Shown here piece after piece: positions 18,559 through 28,850 of a stretch of 64,000 nt of DNA (positions are counted from its first letter, which is position 1; each line of letters opens with the position of its first letter). The notes beneath the pieces were generated by a model. It did no database searches, was not told where the DNA came from, and saw only the letters and a list, made by a program, of their open reading frames with translations. Source of the DNA: Pseudomonadota bacterium (GTDB taxonomy: Bacteria; Pseudomonadota; Alphaproteobacteria; Micropepsales; Micropepsaceae); assembly GCA_016201105.1 (NCBI GenBank), contig JACQDN010000058.1:27157-91156 (forward strand), in the 5' to 3' direction. The position numbers and the translations under genes were made by a program.

Positions 18559-18632
18559 AGTCCTTTCGTGCTTGACCCCTTTCGCTGCGCCGCACACTCT
18601 CGCCGCCGATTTGGATTCAGTTGAGCGGACCC

Positions 18633-20165
<1,533 letters not shown>

Positions 20166-20177
20166 TCTGTTCGCGCT

Positions 20178-20423
20178 ATGCCGATAAAGATTATCAATCT
20201 TCTCCTGATATCCGGCATAGCGCTCCTCAGTTTCCGCGACTGGCTCAAATACCGCCGTCTGAAGTTCGAAGATCCTTTCGACGCGAAGATCAATTCGCAA
20301 TTGAAAAAGCTGGGTTACGTCACGCTCGCACTGCTCGGTCTGAGTATAACCACGATGTTCGTGACACTCTTAGCAATAGGTCGAATCATCGTATCCTCCG
20401 CAAAATTGGGAATTCATGTCTGA
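20178..20423 (+). CDS. small two-helix membrane protein, hypothetical
   Basis: 81 residues starting 12 nt after pccB. Two hydrophobic stretches (about 4-18 and 46-72) flank a basic, charged loop (DWLKYRRLKFEDPFDAKINS). No family recognised. It overlaps the next gene by 8 nt, so the three genes from pccB are probably cotranscribed. Codon use is less GC-rich than neighbours. Confidence 0.6.
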   Translation: MPIKIINLLLISGIALLSFRDWLKYRRLKFEDPFDAKINSQLKKLGYVTLALLGLSITTMFVTLLAIGRIIVSSAKLGIHV

Positions 20424-20976
20424 ACCATCCGGCCCACAATGGTGTTCGAGATTTCCGGGGAGCGCGGCCACCGCCGATCTCACGCCGGATTTTCGTGATC
20501 GGGTTGAGGCGTTTCTTTCCCAGCTGAAACATGCAGGCGCGAGCGTCTCCATCAGCGCCACCTACCGTCCGCCCGAGCGCGCCTATCTCATGCACTGGTG
20601 CTGGATGATCGCGCGGGAAGGCGTCGATCCCGCCGGCGTACCGCCGATGCAGGGTGTGGCTATCGCGTGGTTGCACAAGTCGTCTTCGAGTGCGCCGGAT
20701 ATCGCCGCATCGCGCAGCGCCGCCGCGCAGATGGTATCCACTTACGATCTTCGCTTTGAGCCCTCCCTCACCAGCCGTCACACCCAGCGCCGCGCCATCG
20801 ATATGACCATCGGCTGGAGCGGCACGCTTACGATTCGCGATTTCAATGCGGAACTGCGCAAAATCGCCTCGTTGCCTCGTGACGGCAGCAATGCCGAACT
20901 CATCGATGTCGGCGCAAGTTTCGGCGTCATCAAGCTCGTGAGCGATCCGCCGCACTGGTCGGACGACGGGCATTGA
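20416..20976 (+). CDS. M15/LAS-type peptidase-like protein
   Basis: 186 residues. The spacing SRHTQRRAIDM (His-x6-Asp) and the C-terminal DPPHWSDDGH resemble the zinc ligands of LAS metallopeptidases such as D-Ala-D-Ala carboxypeptidases and phage endolysins. An N-terminal ISATYRPPERAYLMH also fits the M15 fold. No signal peptide is visible, so it is either cytoplasmic or exported by other means. Substrate unknown; the peptidoglycan link is by family inference. Confidence 0.7.
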   Translation: MSEPSGPQWCSRFPGSAATADLTPDFRDRVEAFLSQLKHAGASVSISATYRPPERAYLMHWCWMIAREGVDPAGVPPMQGVAIAWLHKSSSSAPDIAASRSAAAQMVSTYDLRFEPSLTSRHTQRRAIDMTIGWSGTLTIRDFNAELRKIASLPRDGSNAELIDVGASFGVIKLVSDPPHWSDDGH

Positions 20977-21049
20977 TCGCGCGGAACTTTGCGGAACCCC
21001 TCTCGGCTACGGACGTTTTCGACGGACACCCCTTCGATGGGAGGACCAC

Positions 21050-21421
21050 ATGCGTACGAAAACGTGGGCGAAATCTGCGGCGCTGCCCCTTGCGCTCGCG
21101 ACTGGGCTTGCTTTGTCAGGCTGCGGCACGGACCGCGGTGACCGCACGGTATCCGGCGGACTTATCGGTGCCGGAACGGGCGCAGTGATCGGCTCGCTCT
21201 ATGGCCATGCCGGCACGGGCGCCATCATCGGCGGTCTTGGCGGTGCGCTGATTGGCGCGGCGACGAACCCGAACATGATCAACCTCGGCGACCCGCCGTG
21301 GCGGCATTCTTCCCGCACGGCATATTATCGTCACCGCCACAACAGTCGCGTCGCCGAGAACAGCGGATGCACGACGCACGAGACAAACTCGGAGCGCATC
21401 ACGGCCTGCCCGAAGAAATAG
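21050..21421 (+). CDS. glycine-zipper outer-membrane lipoprotein
   Basis: 123 residues. A lipoprotein signal peptide ends in lipobox LALSGC (Cys near residue 25). Next comes a Gly-zipper segment GGLIGAGTGAVIGSLYGHAG with the repeated GxxxG pattern, as in 17-kDa-antigen-like (Rick_17kDa_Anti) proteins. The C-terminus is basic with two Cys residues (SGCTTHETNSERITACPKK). GGGAGGACC precedes ATG 21050. Confidence 0.85.
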   Translation: MRTKTWAKSAALPLALATGLALSGCGTDRGDRTVSGGLIGAGTGAVIGSLYGHAGTGAIIGGLGGALIGAATNPNMINLGDPPWRHSSRTAYYRHRHNSRVAENSGCTTHETNSERITACPKK

Positions 21422-21459
21422 TTGTTCCATCAGACGACGGTAACCTCGCTGCTGAAATA

Positions 21460-21957
21460 TCAGTGTTCGAGAAACGGACCGACAATTTTCAGCAAGTTCT
21501 CTAGCGAGATGCCGTCGCTCTGATCGGCGGCCAGCCGATGATCCATTGTCTTGACCGTCAACAAAGGGCGGTCGCCTTTTCGTTGGGTCTGCACCGACAC
21601 GTGTAAACCGACGGTATCGAGGTAATCCGGCAATCGATTGGAAAGGTAACCGAACATCGGGTCCCAGTGAGACATATCCTCGCTGTAGGAAGTTCGGTAA
21701 CGCAGAAAGTTTTGACGGCTCAGAGAGCTCCAAACACCCCAGCAAAACGTGTCGTCCGTGCCTCGCACGGGAAGGGGCAATAGACAACGGATAAAGAAAT
21801 GTTCGTCGTCGACAATGCATAAATCGGATGTGAGGAAAACGCGCCCACTTCTCTCAGATTCTGGTACTTGCGATGCAGAGAGTGGTCGATCAAATCCGAC
21901 GTCTGGAAATCCTTCGTGCCATTTGTCGCAAGTCGAGCACTTGAAGCGATGCGGCAC
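21460..21957 (-). CDS. DUF2199 domain protein
   Basis: 165 residues from GTG 21957 (MPHRFKCSTCDKWHEGFPDV). The CxxC near the N-terminus and WGVWSSLSRQNFLRY fit DUF2199, a family of unknown function. A longer frame to 21987 would run into the preceding ridA gene, whose stop lies at 21960, so the GTG is preferred. It appears cotranscribed with ridA. Base composition is lower in GC than its neighbours. Confidence 0.82.
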   Translation of the reverse strand: MPHRFKCSTCDKWHEGFPDVGFDRPLSASQVPESERSGRVFLTSDLCIVDDEHFFIRCLLPLPVRGTDDTFCWGVWSSLSRQNFLRYRTSYSEDMSHWDPMFGYLSNRLPDYLDTVGLHVSVQTQRKGDRPLLTVKTMDHRLAADQSDGISLENLLKIVGPFLEH

Positions 21958-21959
21958 GC

Positions 21960-22433
21960 CTACTTCTTCCCCGCATACGCCCAGCATTCCACTTCCACCT
22001 GCGCGCCGAGCGCCAGGCCGTTGGCGCCGAAGGCCGAACGCGTGGGCAGGCGATCAGACTTGAAGTAGGTGATGTAAACTTTGTTGAAGTCGCCCCATTT
22101 CTTCATGTCGGCGAGCATCACGGTGCACTTGATCACGTCATCGAAGGAGAGGCCGTTCGCTTTCAGCACCGCGCCGATGTTTTCCATCGTCTGCCTGGCT
22201 TCGGCTTCCATGCCGCCAGGCACCAGCTCCATTTTGCCGGGCAGATTGCCGAGCGCGCCGGAGAGATAAAGCACGTCGCCCACGCGCACCGCCTGGCTGA
22301 AGGGCAGCTTCGCGGCCTTCGCTTCGGGCGAGGTGTAAAAGTGAGGCATCGTGTCGTCCCCCAGAGCGAGTGCGGGCGCCAGCAGCAACGCGGCGACCAC
22401 CGCCGTGCCAAGGCGCTTGGCAAATATTCCCAT
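21960..22433 (-). CDS. RidA/YjgF-family protein with signal peptide
   Basis: 157 residues from ATG 22433. Residues 1-24 (MGIFAKRLGTAVVAALLLAP) form a signal peptide, unusual for RidA, whose classical members are cytoplasmic enamine/imine deaminases. The RidA core follows: FSQAVRVGDVLYLSGALGNL, METMENIGAVLKANGLSFDD (read as QTMENIGAV), and VIKCTVMLADMKKWGDFNKV. The catalytic Arg region near RLPTRSAFGANGLALGAQVE is present. It may act on periplasmic reactive imines, but that is inference. Confidence 0.88.
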   Translation of the reverse strand: MGIFAKRLGTAVVAALLLAPALALGDDTMPHFYTSPEAKAAKLPFSQAVRVGDVLYLSGALGNLPGKMELVPGGMEAEARQTMENIGAVLKANGLSFDDVIKCTVMLADMKKWGDFNKVYITYFKSDRLPTRSAFGANGLALGAQVEVECWAYAGKK

Positions 22434-22685
22434 ACGAAAGGCCCCCGTTGCACGCGGTTCGGGGCGCGCACGGCCCAAGGCGATGTTAGAGCAGAGCCGG
22501 CCCGAAAGGGAGCGGGGAAGCGATGAAACTTTCCTTATTGTTCAAGGAGATGTGCTGGGACGTCACGGCTGTCCTGAGCGGTTTGCAGCGCCGTTCCGGT
22601 TGCGGATGCACCGGCGCTGCTTAGGATGCCCGCCAACAATACGGGCGCCGATCTCGCGGTGTCGAGAAGGGGAGAATTCCACGAC

Positions 22686-24374
22686 ATGCATTCTTTGACA
22701 TCGCGTTCGCTCGCCTTTGCCTTTGGCATGGCGGCGTTCGCAGCACCGGCTTTCGCCCAATATCCCGGCCATCCCACTACCTCCGCCGACATCACCGCCG
22801 CCGACGTTTCCGCGCGCGACAAGGCGCTCGCCGACGATGCCTTCGAGGGGCGCGGCCCCGGCACCAAGAACGGCGAAGCCGCCGCGCAATGGATCGCCGA
22901 TGAGATGAAGCGCATCGGGCTCAAGCCGGGCAATCACGGCAGCTATTTCCAGAATGTGCCGACGGTGAACATCGCGCTGGAGGCTTCGAAGTCGTCGTTC
23001 GCTTTCAATACGCCCCAGGGCGCAATCACGCCGAAATTTCCCGACGACACTGCGTATTGGACGCCGCAGTACAAGAGCGATGAGGTGAAAGTCACCGATT
23101 CACCGCTTGTGTTCGTCGGTTACGGCGTCGTGGCGCCGGAATATGGTTGGAACGACTATGCCGGCGTGGACGTGAAGGGAAAGACGGTCATCATTCTCAT
23201 CAACGATCCCGGCAATGAAGACGCCAATCCCGATCCGAATTTCTTCAAGGGAAAGGCGATGACCTATTATGGCCGCTGGACCTACAAATATGAAGAAGCG
23301 GCGCGCCAGGGCGCAGCCGCGGCAATCATCGTGCACGAGACTTATCCGGCAGCCTATGGCTGGCAGGTGGTGCGCAATTCAAATTCCGGCAACAAGTCAT
23401 GGCTGGCCGCCAAGGACATGAACGCAAGCCGCGTTCCAGTTCAGGGTTGGATCCAGCTCGATGTCGCGAAGGATCTCTTCAAGCGTGCGGGCCTCGACTA
23501 TCTCCAGCTCAAGGCCGCCGCCAATCAGCACGGTTTCAAGGCCGTGGCGATGACGGGCGAGACGCTCACGGTCGATGCGATTTCAAAACATTCGGCATTC
23601 AACACCCGCAACGTCGTCGGTGTCGTGCCGGGCGCCAAGCATCCGGGCGATTATTTTCTCTACACCGCGCATTGGGACCATCTCGGCATCAAGCCGGACG
23701 TCGCGGGGGATGACAAGATCTACAATGGCGCCGTGGACAACGGAATGGGATCCTCCAGTATTCTGGAAATCGCCGAAGCCTTCGCGAAAGACAAGCACCG
23801 CCCGGATCGCTCCATCATGTTCATCAACTGGACGCTGGAAGAACAGGGCCTCCTAGGATCGGAATATTTTTCCAGGAACCCTCTCGTTCCGCTCAACCAC
23901 ATCGTGGGCGGCGTCAATCTGGACGCCAATCTCTCTGGCGGACGCGCACATGATCTGGTGCTTGTGGGCAACGGCGCGTCGGAATTGGAAGACATGCTGG
24001 CGAAGGTGCTGAAGACCCAGGACCGCGTGATCTCGCCCGATCCGCAGCCGGAGAAAGGCGCCTTCTACCGTTCCGATCACATCAGCCTCGCCAAGGTCGG
24101 CGTACCGATGCTCGACCCGGGCGGCGGCTACGATCTCATCGTGGGCGGCAAGGATGCCGGCAAGGCGCATGCGGAGGACTATCTGCTGCATCACTATCAC
24201 CAGCCGTCGGATGAATTTAATCCGAACTGGGACCTGTCGGGCGTGATCCAGGATCTGGATGCGCTCTATACGGTAGGTGATGAACTCGCGAACGACGGCA
24301 CGTGGCCCAACTGGTACGACGGCAATGAATTCCGCGCCATCCGCGACAAGTCGATGGCGGGGAGGAAGAAGTAG
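22686..24374 (+). CDS. secreted M28 family zinc aminopeptidase with PA domain
   Basis: 562 residues from ATG 22686; a signal peptide ends at AFA-Q (24/25). A PA-type insert lies at about 135-290 (VFVGYGVVAPEYGWNDYAGV). The M28 catalytic domain shows the expected two-zinc ligands: His329 (TAHWDHLG), Asp351 (GAVDNGMG), Glu385/386 (WTLEEQGLLGS), Asp413 (NLDAN) and His465 (YRSDHISL). It probably trims peptides in the periplasm. The longer open frame to 22626 adds a non-signal leader and is rejected. Confidence 0.93.
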   Translation: MHSLTSRSLAFAFGMAAFAAPAFAQYPGHPTTSADITAADVSARDKALADDAFEGRGPGTKNGEAAAQWIADEMKRIGLKPGNHGSYFQNVPTVNIALEASKSSFAFNTPQGAITPKFPDDTAYWTPQYKSDEVKVTDSPLVFVGYGVVAPEYGWNDYAGVDVKGKTVIILINDPGNEDANPDPNFFKGKAMTYYGRWTYKYEEAARQGAAAAIIVHETYPAAYGWQVVRNSNSGNKSWLAAKDMNASRVPVQGWIQLDVAKDLFKRAGLDYLQLKAAANQHGFKAVAMTGETLTVDAISKHSAFNTRNVVGVVPGAKHPGDYFLYTAHWDHLGIKPDVAGDDKIYNGAVDNGMGSSSILEIAEAFAKDKHRPDRSIMFINWTLEEQGLLGSEYFSRNPLVPLNHIVGGVNLDANLSGGRAHDLVLVGNGASELEDMLAKVLKTQDRVISPDPQPEKGAFYRSDHISLAKVGVPMLDPGGGYDLIVGGKDAGKAHAEDYLLHHYHQPSDEFNPNWDLSGVIQDLDALYTVGDELANDGTWPNWYDGNEFRAIRDKSMAGRKK

Positions 24375-24385
24375 CGAACAGGTGT

Positions 24386-24516
24386 CACCTCCCCCTCGTG
24401 GGGAGGTCGAAAAATCCGAAGCGCAGCGAAGGGTTTTTCGGGTGAGGGGAAGTGGTGAGACTTCCCCTCACCCGAAATTTGCTTCGCAAATTTCGACCTC
24501 TCCACGAGGGAGAGGT
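24386..24516. repeat. 131-bp composite palindromic repeat, copy 1
   Basis: Begins CACCTCCCCCTCGTGGGGAG and ends with the inverse GAGGGAGAGGT. Inside are two smaller stems: AAAAATCCGAAGCGCAGCGA.. on the left, and GAAATTTGCTTCGCAAATTTC on the right, each next to a GGGTGAGGGGAAG / CTTCCCCTCACCC pair. A second copy at 35339-35470 has the same parts in the opposite orientation. No protein-coding content. Confidence 0.88.
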
Positions 24517-24525
24517 AATTGCTCC

Positions 24526-24656
24526 TCAATACGGCCGATCGCCGACGATGGTCACGCGTTCCATCTGCGCACCGCGGGCCAATCATCCGACACCGCATAG
24601 TGTTGATTGGCGCGATTGTCCCAGAACGCGATGGAATTCTTCTCCCAGCGGAATCG
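24526..24656 (-). pseudogene. TauD/TfdA-type dioxygenase C-terminal remnant
   Basis: On the minus strand the frame reads WEKNSIAFWDNRANQHYAVS, then DDWPAVRR. After a frameshift it continues MERVTIVGDRPY and stops at 24526-24528. This is the conserved C-terminus of alpha-ketoglutarate/taurine dioxygenases, including the distal Fe ligand His and the binding Arg region. No intact N-terminal part is visible, so only a decayed fragment remains. Confidence 0.75.
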
Positions 24657-24963
24657 GTGTCAGCGGCGCGAGCGAAATAGGAGCTGCATCGAATTTGCGG
24701 GCGGCTCTGGCCACGGCGTCCCACCCGGGTCGTCGTTCAGGGCCGTACTGTATCCGTCTGAAACGTCCGAGCGAAATCGGTTCAAGAACGCCGCGGTCCG
24801 CCTGCTTCGGCGCCGGTACCCAATAGTGCCGCGGTGACGCTGCGGGGTGCTGCTAACCGCTCTCGCGCAAAACCGTTTACGGCCGGCGGCTTACCCCCTA
24901 AAACCCTTGTCCATCAAGCGGCTAGGCCCCATCAGGGCGCTGGCCGCCCCAGGGGGTCCAAGG
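24657..24963. other. intergenic stretch without a recognised gene
   Basis: About 300 nt between the TauD remnant and pccA. The minus strand holds an open stretch (WDAVARAARKFDAAPISLAP) that may be further decayed coding sequence, but I cannot match it to the N-terminus of TauD. The last ~100 nt must carry the pccA leader; no clear promoter is seen. Confidence 0.5.
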
Positions 24964-26961
24964 TTGTTCAAGAAGATCCTGATCGCGAATCGCGGTGAAA
25001 TCGCCTGCCGCGTGGTCAAGACGGCTCGCAAGATGGGCATCAAGACGGTCGCGGTCTATTCCGATGCGGACAAAGACGCGCTCCATGTCGAGATGGCGGA
25101 CGAAGCCGTCCACCTCGGGCCACCGCCTTCGGTGCAGTCTTATCTGCTGATCGACAAGATCGTGCAGGCCTGCCGCGACACCGGCGCCGAGGCCGTACAT
25201 CCCGGTTACGGCTTTCTCTCCGAGCGCCAAGCCTTCGCCGAAGCTCTTGCCAAGGCGGGCGTTGCCTTCATCGGGCCGAACATCAAAGCCATCGCGGCGA
25301 TGGGCGACAAAATCGAATCCAAAAAGCTCGCACTCGCGGCCAAAGTGAACACCGTTCCCGGGTACGTCGGCGAAATCAAGGACGCGACCCACGCGCGCGA
25401 GATCGCCAAGGGTATCGGCTATCCGGTGATGGTGAAGGCATCCGCCGGCGGCGGCGGCAAGGGCCTTCGCATCGTCCACAAGGAATCCGAACTCGTTCAG
25501 GCCATTCAGTCTTCGCAGAACGAAGCCAAAGCCAGCTTCGGCGACGACCGCTTGTTCGTGGAAAAATTCGTTACCGAACCGCGCCACATCGAAATCCAGG
25601 TGATGGGCGACAAGCACGGCAACGTCCTCTATTTCGGCGAACGCGAATGCTCCATTCAGCGCCGCCATCAAAAGGTGATCGAGGAAGCGCCATCGCCGTT
25701 CCTCGACGAAAAGACGCGCAAGGCGATGGGCGAACAGGCGGTCTCGCTGGCCAAGGCCGTCGGCTACGACAGTGCCGGCACCGTTGAGTTCATCGTCGAC
25801 AAGGACCGCAATTTCTATTTCCTCGAGATGAATACGCGCCTGCAGGTCGAACACCCTGTTACCGAACTGGTCACTGGCGCCGATCTTGTCGAGCTGATGA
25901 TCCGCTCGGCGGCAGGCGAGAAGCTTGCGCTCAAGCAATCGGACGTTAAGCTGAGCGGCTGGGCCGTGGAAGCGCGAATCTACGCTGAAGATCCTTATCG
26001 CGGCTTTCTTCCTTCGACGGGGCGTCTGGTGCGTTATCGACCGCCGGCGGAAGGCAAGCGCGGCGATATCACCATCCGCAACGATACCGGCGTGTATGAA
26101 GGCGCCGATATCTCCGTCTACTACGATCCGATGATCGCCAAGCTCTGCACGCACGCACCGACGCGCGAAAAGGCAATCGATGCGATGGCGAGCACACTCG
26201 ACGAGTTCCGCATCGAAGGCATCAATCACAATATCGCGTTCTTGACCGCGATCATGCACAACAAGCGCTTTCGCGAGGGCTGCCTCACGACGGGATTCAT
26301 CGCGGAGGAATTTCCCGATGGCTTCCACGGCCTCGCGCTCGATGCCGCCGCCGAGCACCGCTTCATCGCCGCCGCCGTTGCCGCCAAATTGATGCGCACG
26401 ATGCGCGCGGGCGCGATTTCCGGCACGCTGAATGGCGCCCATGCGCCGGGCCGCGATTTCGTCGCCGCGATCGACAACAAGACCTATTCCGTCACCGATG
26501 CCCATGTGAACGCCGGCAAGATTTTCGCCCGCATCGATGGCGAGCCGTTCTCTGCCATCACCGACTGGGAACCGGGCAAGCCGACGTTCTATCTGCGCGA
26601 AAAGTCCGCGGAGCATGCCATTCAGATCGCACGCGTGGCGGGCGGCTATCGCCTGAGCCAGGCGGGCGTGCGCGCCCTCGTTACCGTCCGCCGTCCGGAT
26701 GCTGCCCGGCTTGCCTCTCTGATGCCGAAGAAGCTGCCGCCGGATACCTCAAAGATGCTGCTCTGTCCGATGCCCGGTCTCGTTGTCTCGGTGAACGTCG
26801 CCGAAGGACAGGACGTCAAAACGGGCGAGACGCTCGCTGTCGTCGAGGCGATGAAGATGGAGAATGTGCTGACCGCGGAACGCGACGGCACGGTCAAAAA
26901 GGTCAACGCAAAAAAGGGCGACAGCCTCGCCCTCGACGAAGTGATCCTGGAGTTCGCTTAG
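24964..26961 (+). CDS. pccA: propionyl-CoA carboxylase alpha subunit (biotin carboxylase + BCCP)
   Basis: 665 residues from TTG 24964 (MFKKILIANRGEIACRVVKT), the family start and length; the frame upstream to 24847 is non-homologous. Biotin carboxylase with ATP-grasp motif KASAGGGGKGLRI and EMNTRLQVEHPVTELVTGAD. The BT linker follows, and a C-terminal biotinyl domain has VVEAMKMENVL. It carboxylates biotin with bicarbonate and ATP and pairs with PccB at 18633. Its 3' end abuts the convergent S41 gene with no spacer. Confidence 0.93.
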   Translation: MFKKILIANRGEIACRVVKTARKMGIKTVAVYSDADKDALHVEMADEAVHLGPPPSVQSYLLIDKIVQACRDTGAEAVHPGYGFLSERQAFAEALAKAGVAFIGPNIKAIAAMGDKIESKKLALAAKVNTVPGYVGEIKDATHAREIAKGIGYPVMVKASAGGGGKGLRIVHKESELVQAIQSSQNEAKASFGDDRLFVEKFVTEPRHIEIQVMGDKHGNVLYFGERECSIQRRHQKVIEEAPSPFLDEKTRKAMGEQAVSLAKAVGYDSAGTVEFIVDKDRNFYFLEMNTRLQVEHPVTELVTGADLVELMIRSAAGEKLALKQSDVKLSGWAVEARIYAEDPYRGFLPSTGRLVRYRPPAEGKRGDITIRNDTGVYEGADISVYYDPMIAKLCTHAPTREKAIDAMASTLDEFRIEGINHNIAFLTAIMHNKRFREGCLTTGFIAEEFPDGFHGLALDAAAEHRFIAAAVAAKLMRTMRAGAISGTLNGAHAPGRDFVAAIDNKTYSVTDAHVNAGKIFARIDGEPFSAITDWEPGKPTFYLREKSAEHAIQIARVAGGYRLSQAGVRALVTVRRPDAARLASLMPKKLPPDTSKMLLCPMPGLVVSVNVAEGQDVKTGETLAVVEAMKMENVLTAERDGTVKKVNAKKGDSLALDEVILEFA

Positions 26962-28368
26962 CTATTTCCTTCCCGCTAGCGCTACTGCGCGATCGAAGAC
27001 CGGATCGTGCCCTGCCTTCCAGTCCGCGAAGCTCGTGGTGATGGTTTCGTCGGGATCGAGAGATTTTACCCGGACGGGGAAGAGGTAATTGACCCAGTAG
27101 CAGACATCGAGATCCCGGCAGGGATGTTCATAGTCGTGCTTGCCGGTCTGATAGTTCATGCACAGAGGATAGTTCGGCAGGCAACCGCGATTGCCTTCGG
27201 CGAAGAACGGCATGCGATCGCCGACCGGCTCGCCGAGAATGACCGCGTTGTTGCCGCCGGCTTCTTTGACGAAAGCCGTCGTCGTGATGGCCGCCGAAAA
27301 CGTCGATGGCCCGGTCAGCAGAAAGACTTTGCCGCCCGGCGCAACCTGCCCTGGCAGCCGCCGCGCGAAGGCCGCGGTGTTGGTGTAGTCGCCACCACCG
27401 TTGTAGCGCATGTCCATGATGATGGCGCACGGCGGATGCGCCTTCAGATCGGCTTCCGTGGTATCGAGAAACGGCGCGATGCGTTGCCCGTCGACATCCT
27501 CGTTCGACTTGAGTTGGACGAGCGCGGCACAGGAATGCGGCAAGTGTCTCTCGCGAAAGGCCGTGTCGAACTCTTGCAGCGTGACCGGCATCCCCGTGTC
27601 CGGCTTTGCCGATAGCCAACCTTTGGTGAGATGCTTGAGCGGATCGGCCGAAAGCCAGCGCTCGGAGAAACCGAAACCCTCGTCGTTCTTCGGCGCGTAG
27701 GCCTCGAACTTGCGCACGATGGTCTGTCCCGACGGTGTGATAAGTGTCCACACTGAATGTTCGGCGTCAGGCGCGATGCCGGCGCCATAAAGGACTTCGG
27801 GAAGCTCGATATAAAGCGCAGCGTAGTAGTTGCGCCACGACGGGATTCCGCCGCGCAACAACCGCAAGCGGGCCATTACTGCGTCGATCGGCTTGCCGTC
27901 CACCGCCACGACCCGGGCCCCCAACAAATCGGCCTGCGCGGTTTGCGCGCGCATCACATGAAGCCCGTCGGAGAACAGCGACACGCGAATGGGCAATTCA
28001 GTGGGATAGGCTCCCGGATTGGAGCCGAGGCGCGTGTGCCCGTTGTCCGCGAGCGCAACGATCTCCATCAGAGCCACGCGGAATTTCGGCTTTTCCACTA
28101 CGCCGGGCTGCGCCTCCATCGCGCGGATGCGCCGCTCGGCCTCTGCGCGCGCAGCCGGCGAGAAGGACCGGTCGAGCGCAATCAGCTCGCGGAAATAGGC
28201 AAGATCCTGGCGTTGCGCTTCAAGCGCGGTCGCGGGTTTTGGAAAGGTGTTGGCCGGCGGATCGGGATTGAAGTGATGAAGAAAAAACCAGAACAGCCCG
28301 CCGGCTGCCAGCAGCAGCACCGCAACCCCGGCCAAAGGCCAGCGCACCCACCGCCAAACATGCTTCAT
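26962..28368 (-). CDS. S41-like (tail-specific) peptidase, membrane anchored
   Basis: 468 residues. An N-terminal hydrophobic segment (about 10-32) anchors the protein. The C-terminal S41 core shows CAIIMDMRYNGGGDYTNTAA and GPSTFSAAITTTAFVKEAGG, with the Ser of TFSAA as probable nucleophile. The following ILGEPVGDRMPFFAEG lacks the Lys of the CtpA Ser/Lys dyad, so a tricorn/retinoid-binding-like S41 subgroup is more likely. Cys-rich stretch near the C-terminus (GCLPNYPLCMNYQ, HPCRDLDVCYW) suggests disulfides in the periplasm. Confidence 0.82.
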   Translation of the reverse strand: MKHVWRWVRWPLAGVAVLLLAAGGLFWFFLHHFNPDPPANTFPKPATALEAQRQDLAYFRELIALDRSFSPAARAEAERRIRAMEAQPGVVEKPKFRVALMEIVALADNGHTRLGSNPGAYPTELPIRVSLFSDGLHVMRAQTAQADLLGARVVAVDGKPIDAVMARLRLLRGGIPSWRNYYAALYIELPEVLYGAGIAPDAEHSVWTLITPSGQTIVRKFEAYAPKNDEGFGFSERWLSADPLKHLTKGWLSAKPDTGMPVTLQEFDTAFRERHLPHSCAALVQLKSNEDVDGQRIAPFLDTTEADLKAHPPCAIIMDMRYNGGGDYTNTAAFARRLPGQVAPGGKVFLLTGPSTFSAAITTTAFVKEAGGNNAVILGEPVGDRMPFFAEGNRGCLPNYPLCMNYQTGKHDYEHPCRDLDVCYWVNYLFPVRVKSLDPDETITTSFADWKAGHDPVFDRAVALAGRK

Positions 28369-28511
28369 CGTTTCGCCCCGTTGCCGCGCTTTGCTTCATT
28401 TCATATGGCGCTGATAGGGGCTTGCGGAAGGGCCGCACAAGAGCGTTGCGCGGCGCAAAGACCTTCAGAATAGTGCTATTCAGGCCGCCGTTGCCCGGGA
28501 GACACGCCAGA

Positions 28512-28556
28512 ATGACCGCCCCCAAATGACCGGCCCAAAATGACCGGCCCAAAATG
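28512..28556 (+). repeat. 14-nt tandem ATG-containing repeat before acylphosphatase
   Basis: ATG codons at 28512, 28526, 28540 and 28554 are spaced exactly 14 nt by the unit ATGACCGGCCCAAA (first copy slightly different). Each of the first three opens a 5-codon frame (M-T-A/G-P-K) whose TGA overlaps the next ATG as ATGA. The fourth ATG starts the acylphosphatase. Confidence 0.85.
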
Positions 28557-28847
28557 ACCGGCGAAGAAGAGATCGTCTCCTTGCGCTTTCGCATCGAAGG
28601 ATTCGTGCAGGCCGTTGGCTATCGCAACTATCTGATCGAAGAGGCACGCAAACTCGGGCTGAGCGGCTGGGTGCGCAATCGTTCGGACGGCACTGTAGAG
28701 GCTTTGGCTTCGGGGCCGACCAAGGCGATCGAATCCTTCTTCACGGTTTGCGCGCGCGGGCCTGAAGGTTCGCGCGTGGCGAACGTGCAGATGGAAAAGG
28801 CCGAGCCGCCGCAAGAAAAAGGCTTCAACCGGCGGCCATCGCTTTAG
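28554..28847 (+). CDS. acyP: acylphosphatase
   Basis: 97 residues. Acylphosphatases hydrolyse carboxyl-phosphate bonds in a small ferredoxin-like fold. The phosphate loop FRIEGFVQAVGYRNYLIEEA holds the catalytic Arg (in GYRNY), and SGWVRNRSDGTVEALASG holds the catalytic Asn. The usual GRVQGVGFR reads GFVQAVGYR here. Start 28554 is the last of four ATGs in a 14-nt tandem repeat. It is convergent with the gene at 28851. Confidence 0.92.
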   Translation: MTGEEEIVSLRFRIEGFVQAVGYRNYLIEEARKLGLSGWVRNRSDGTVEALASGPTKAIESFFTVCARGPEGSRVANVQMEKAEPPQEKGFNRRPSL

Positions 28848-28850
28848 TGC

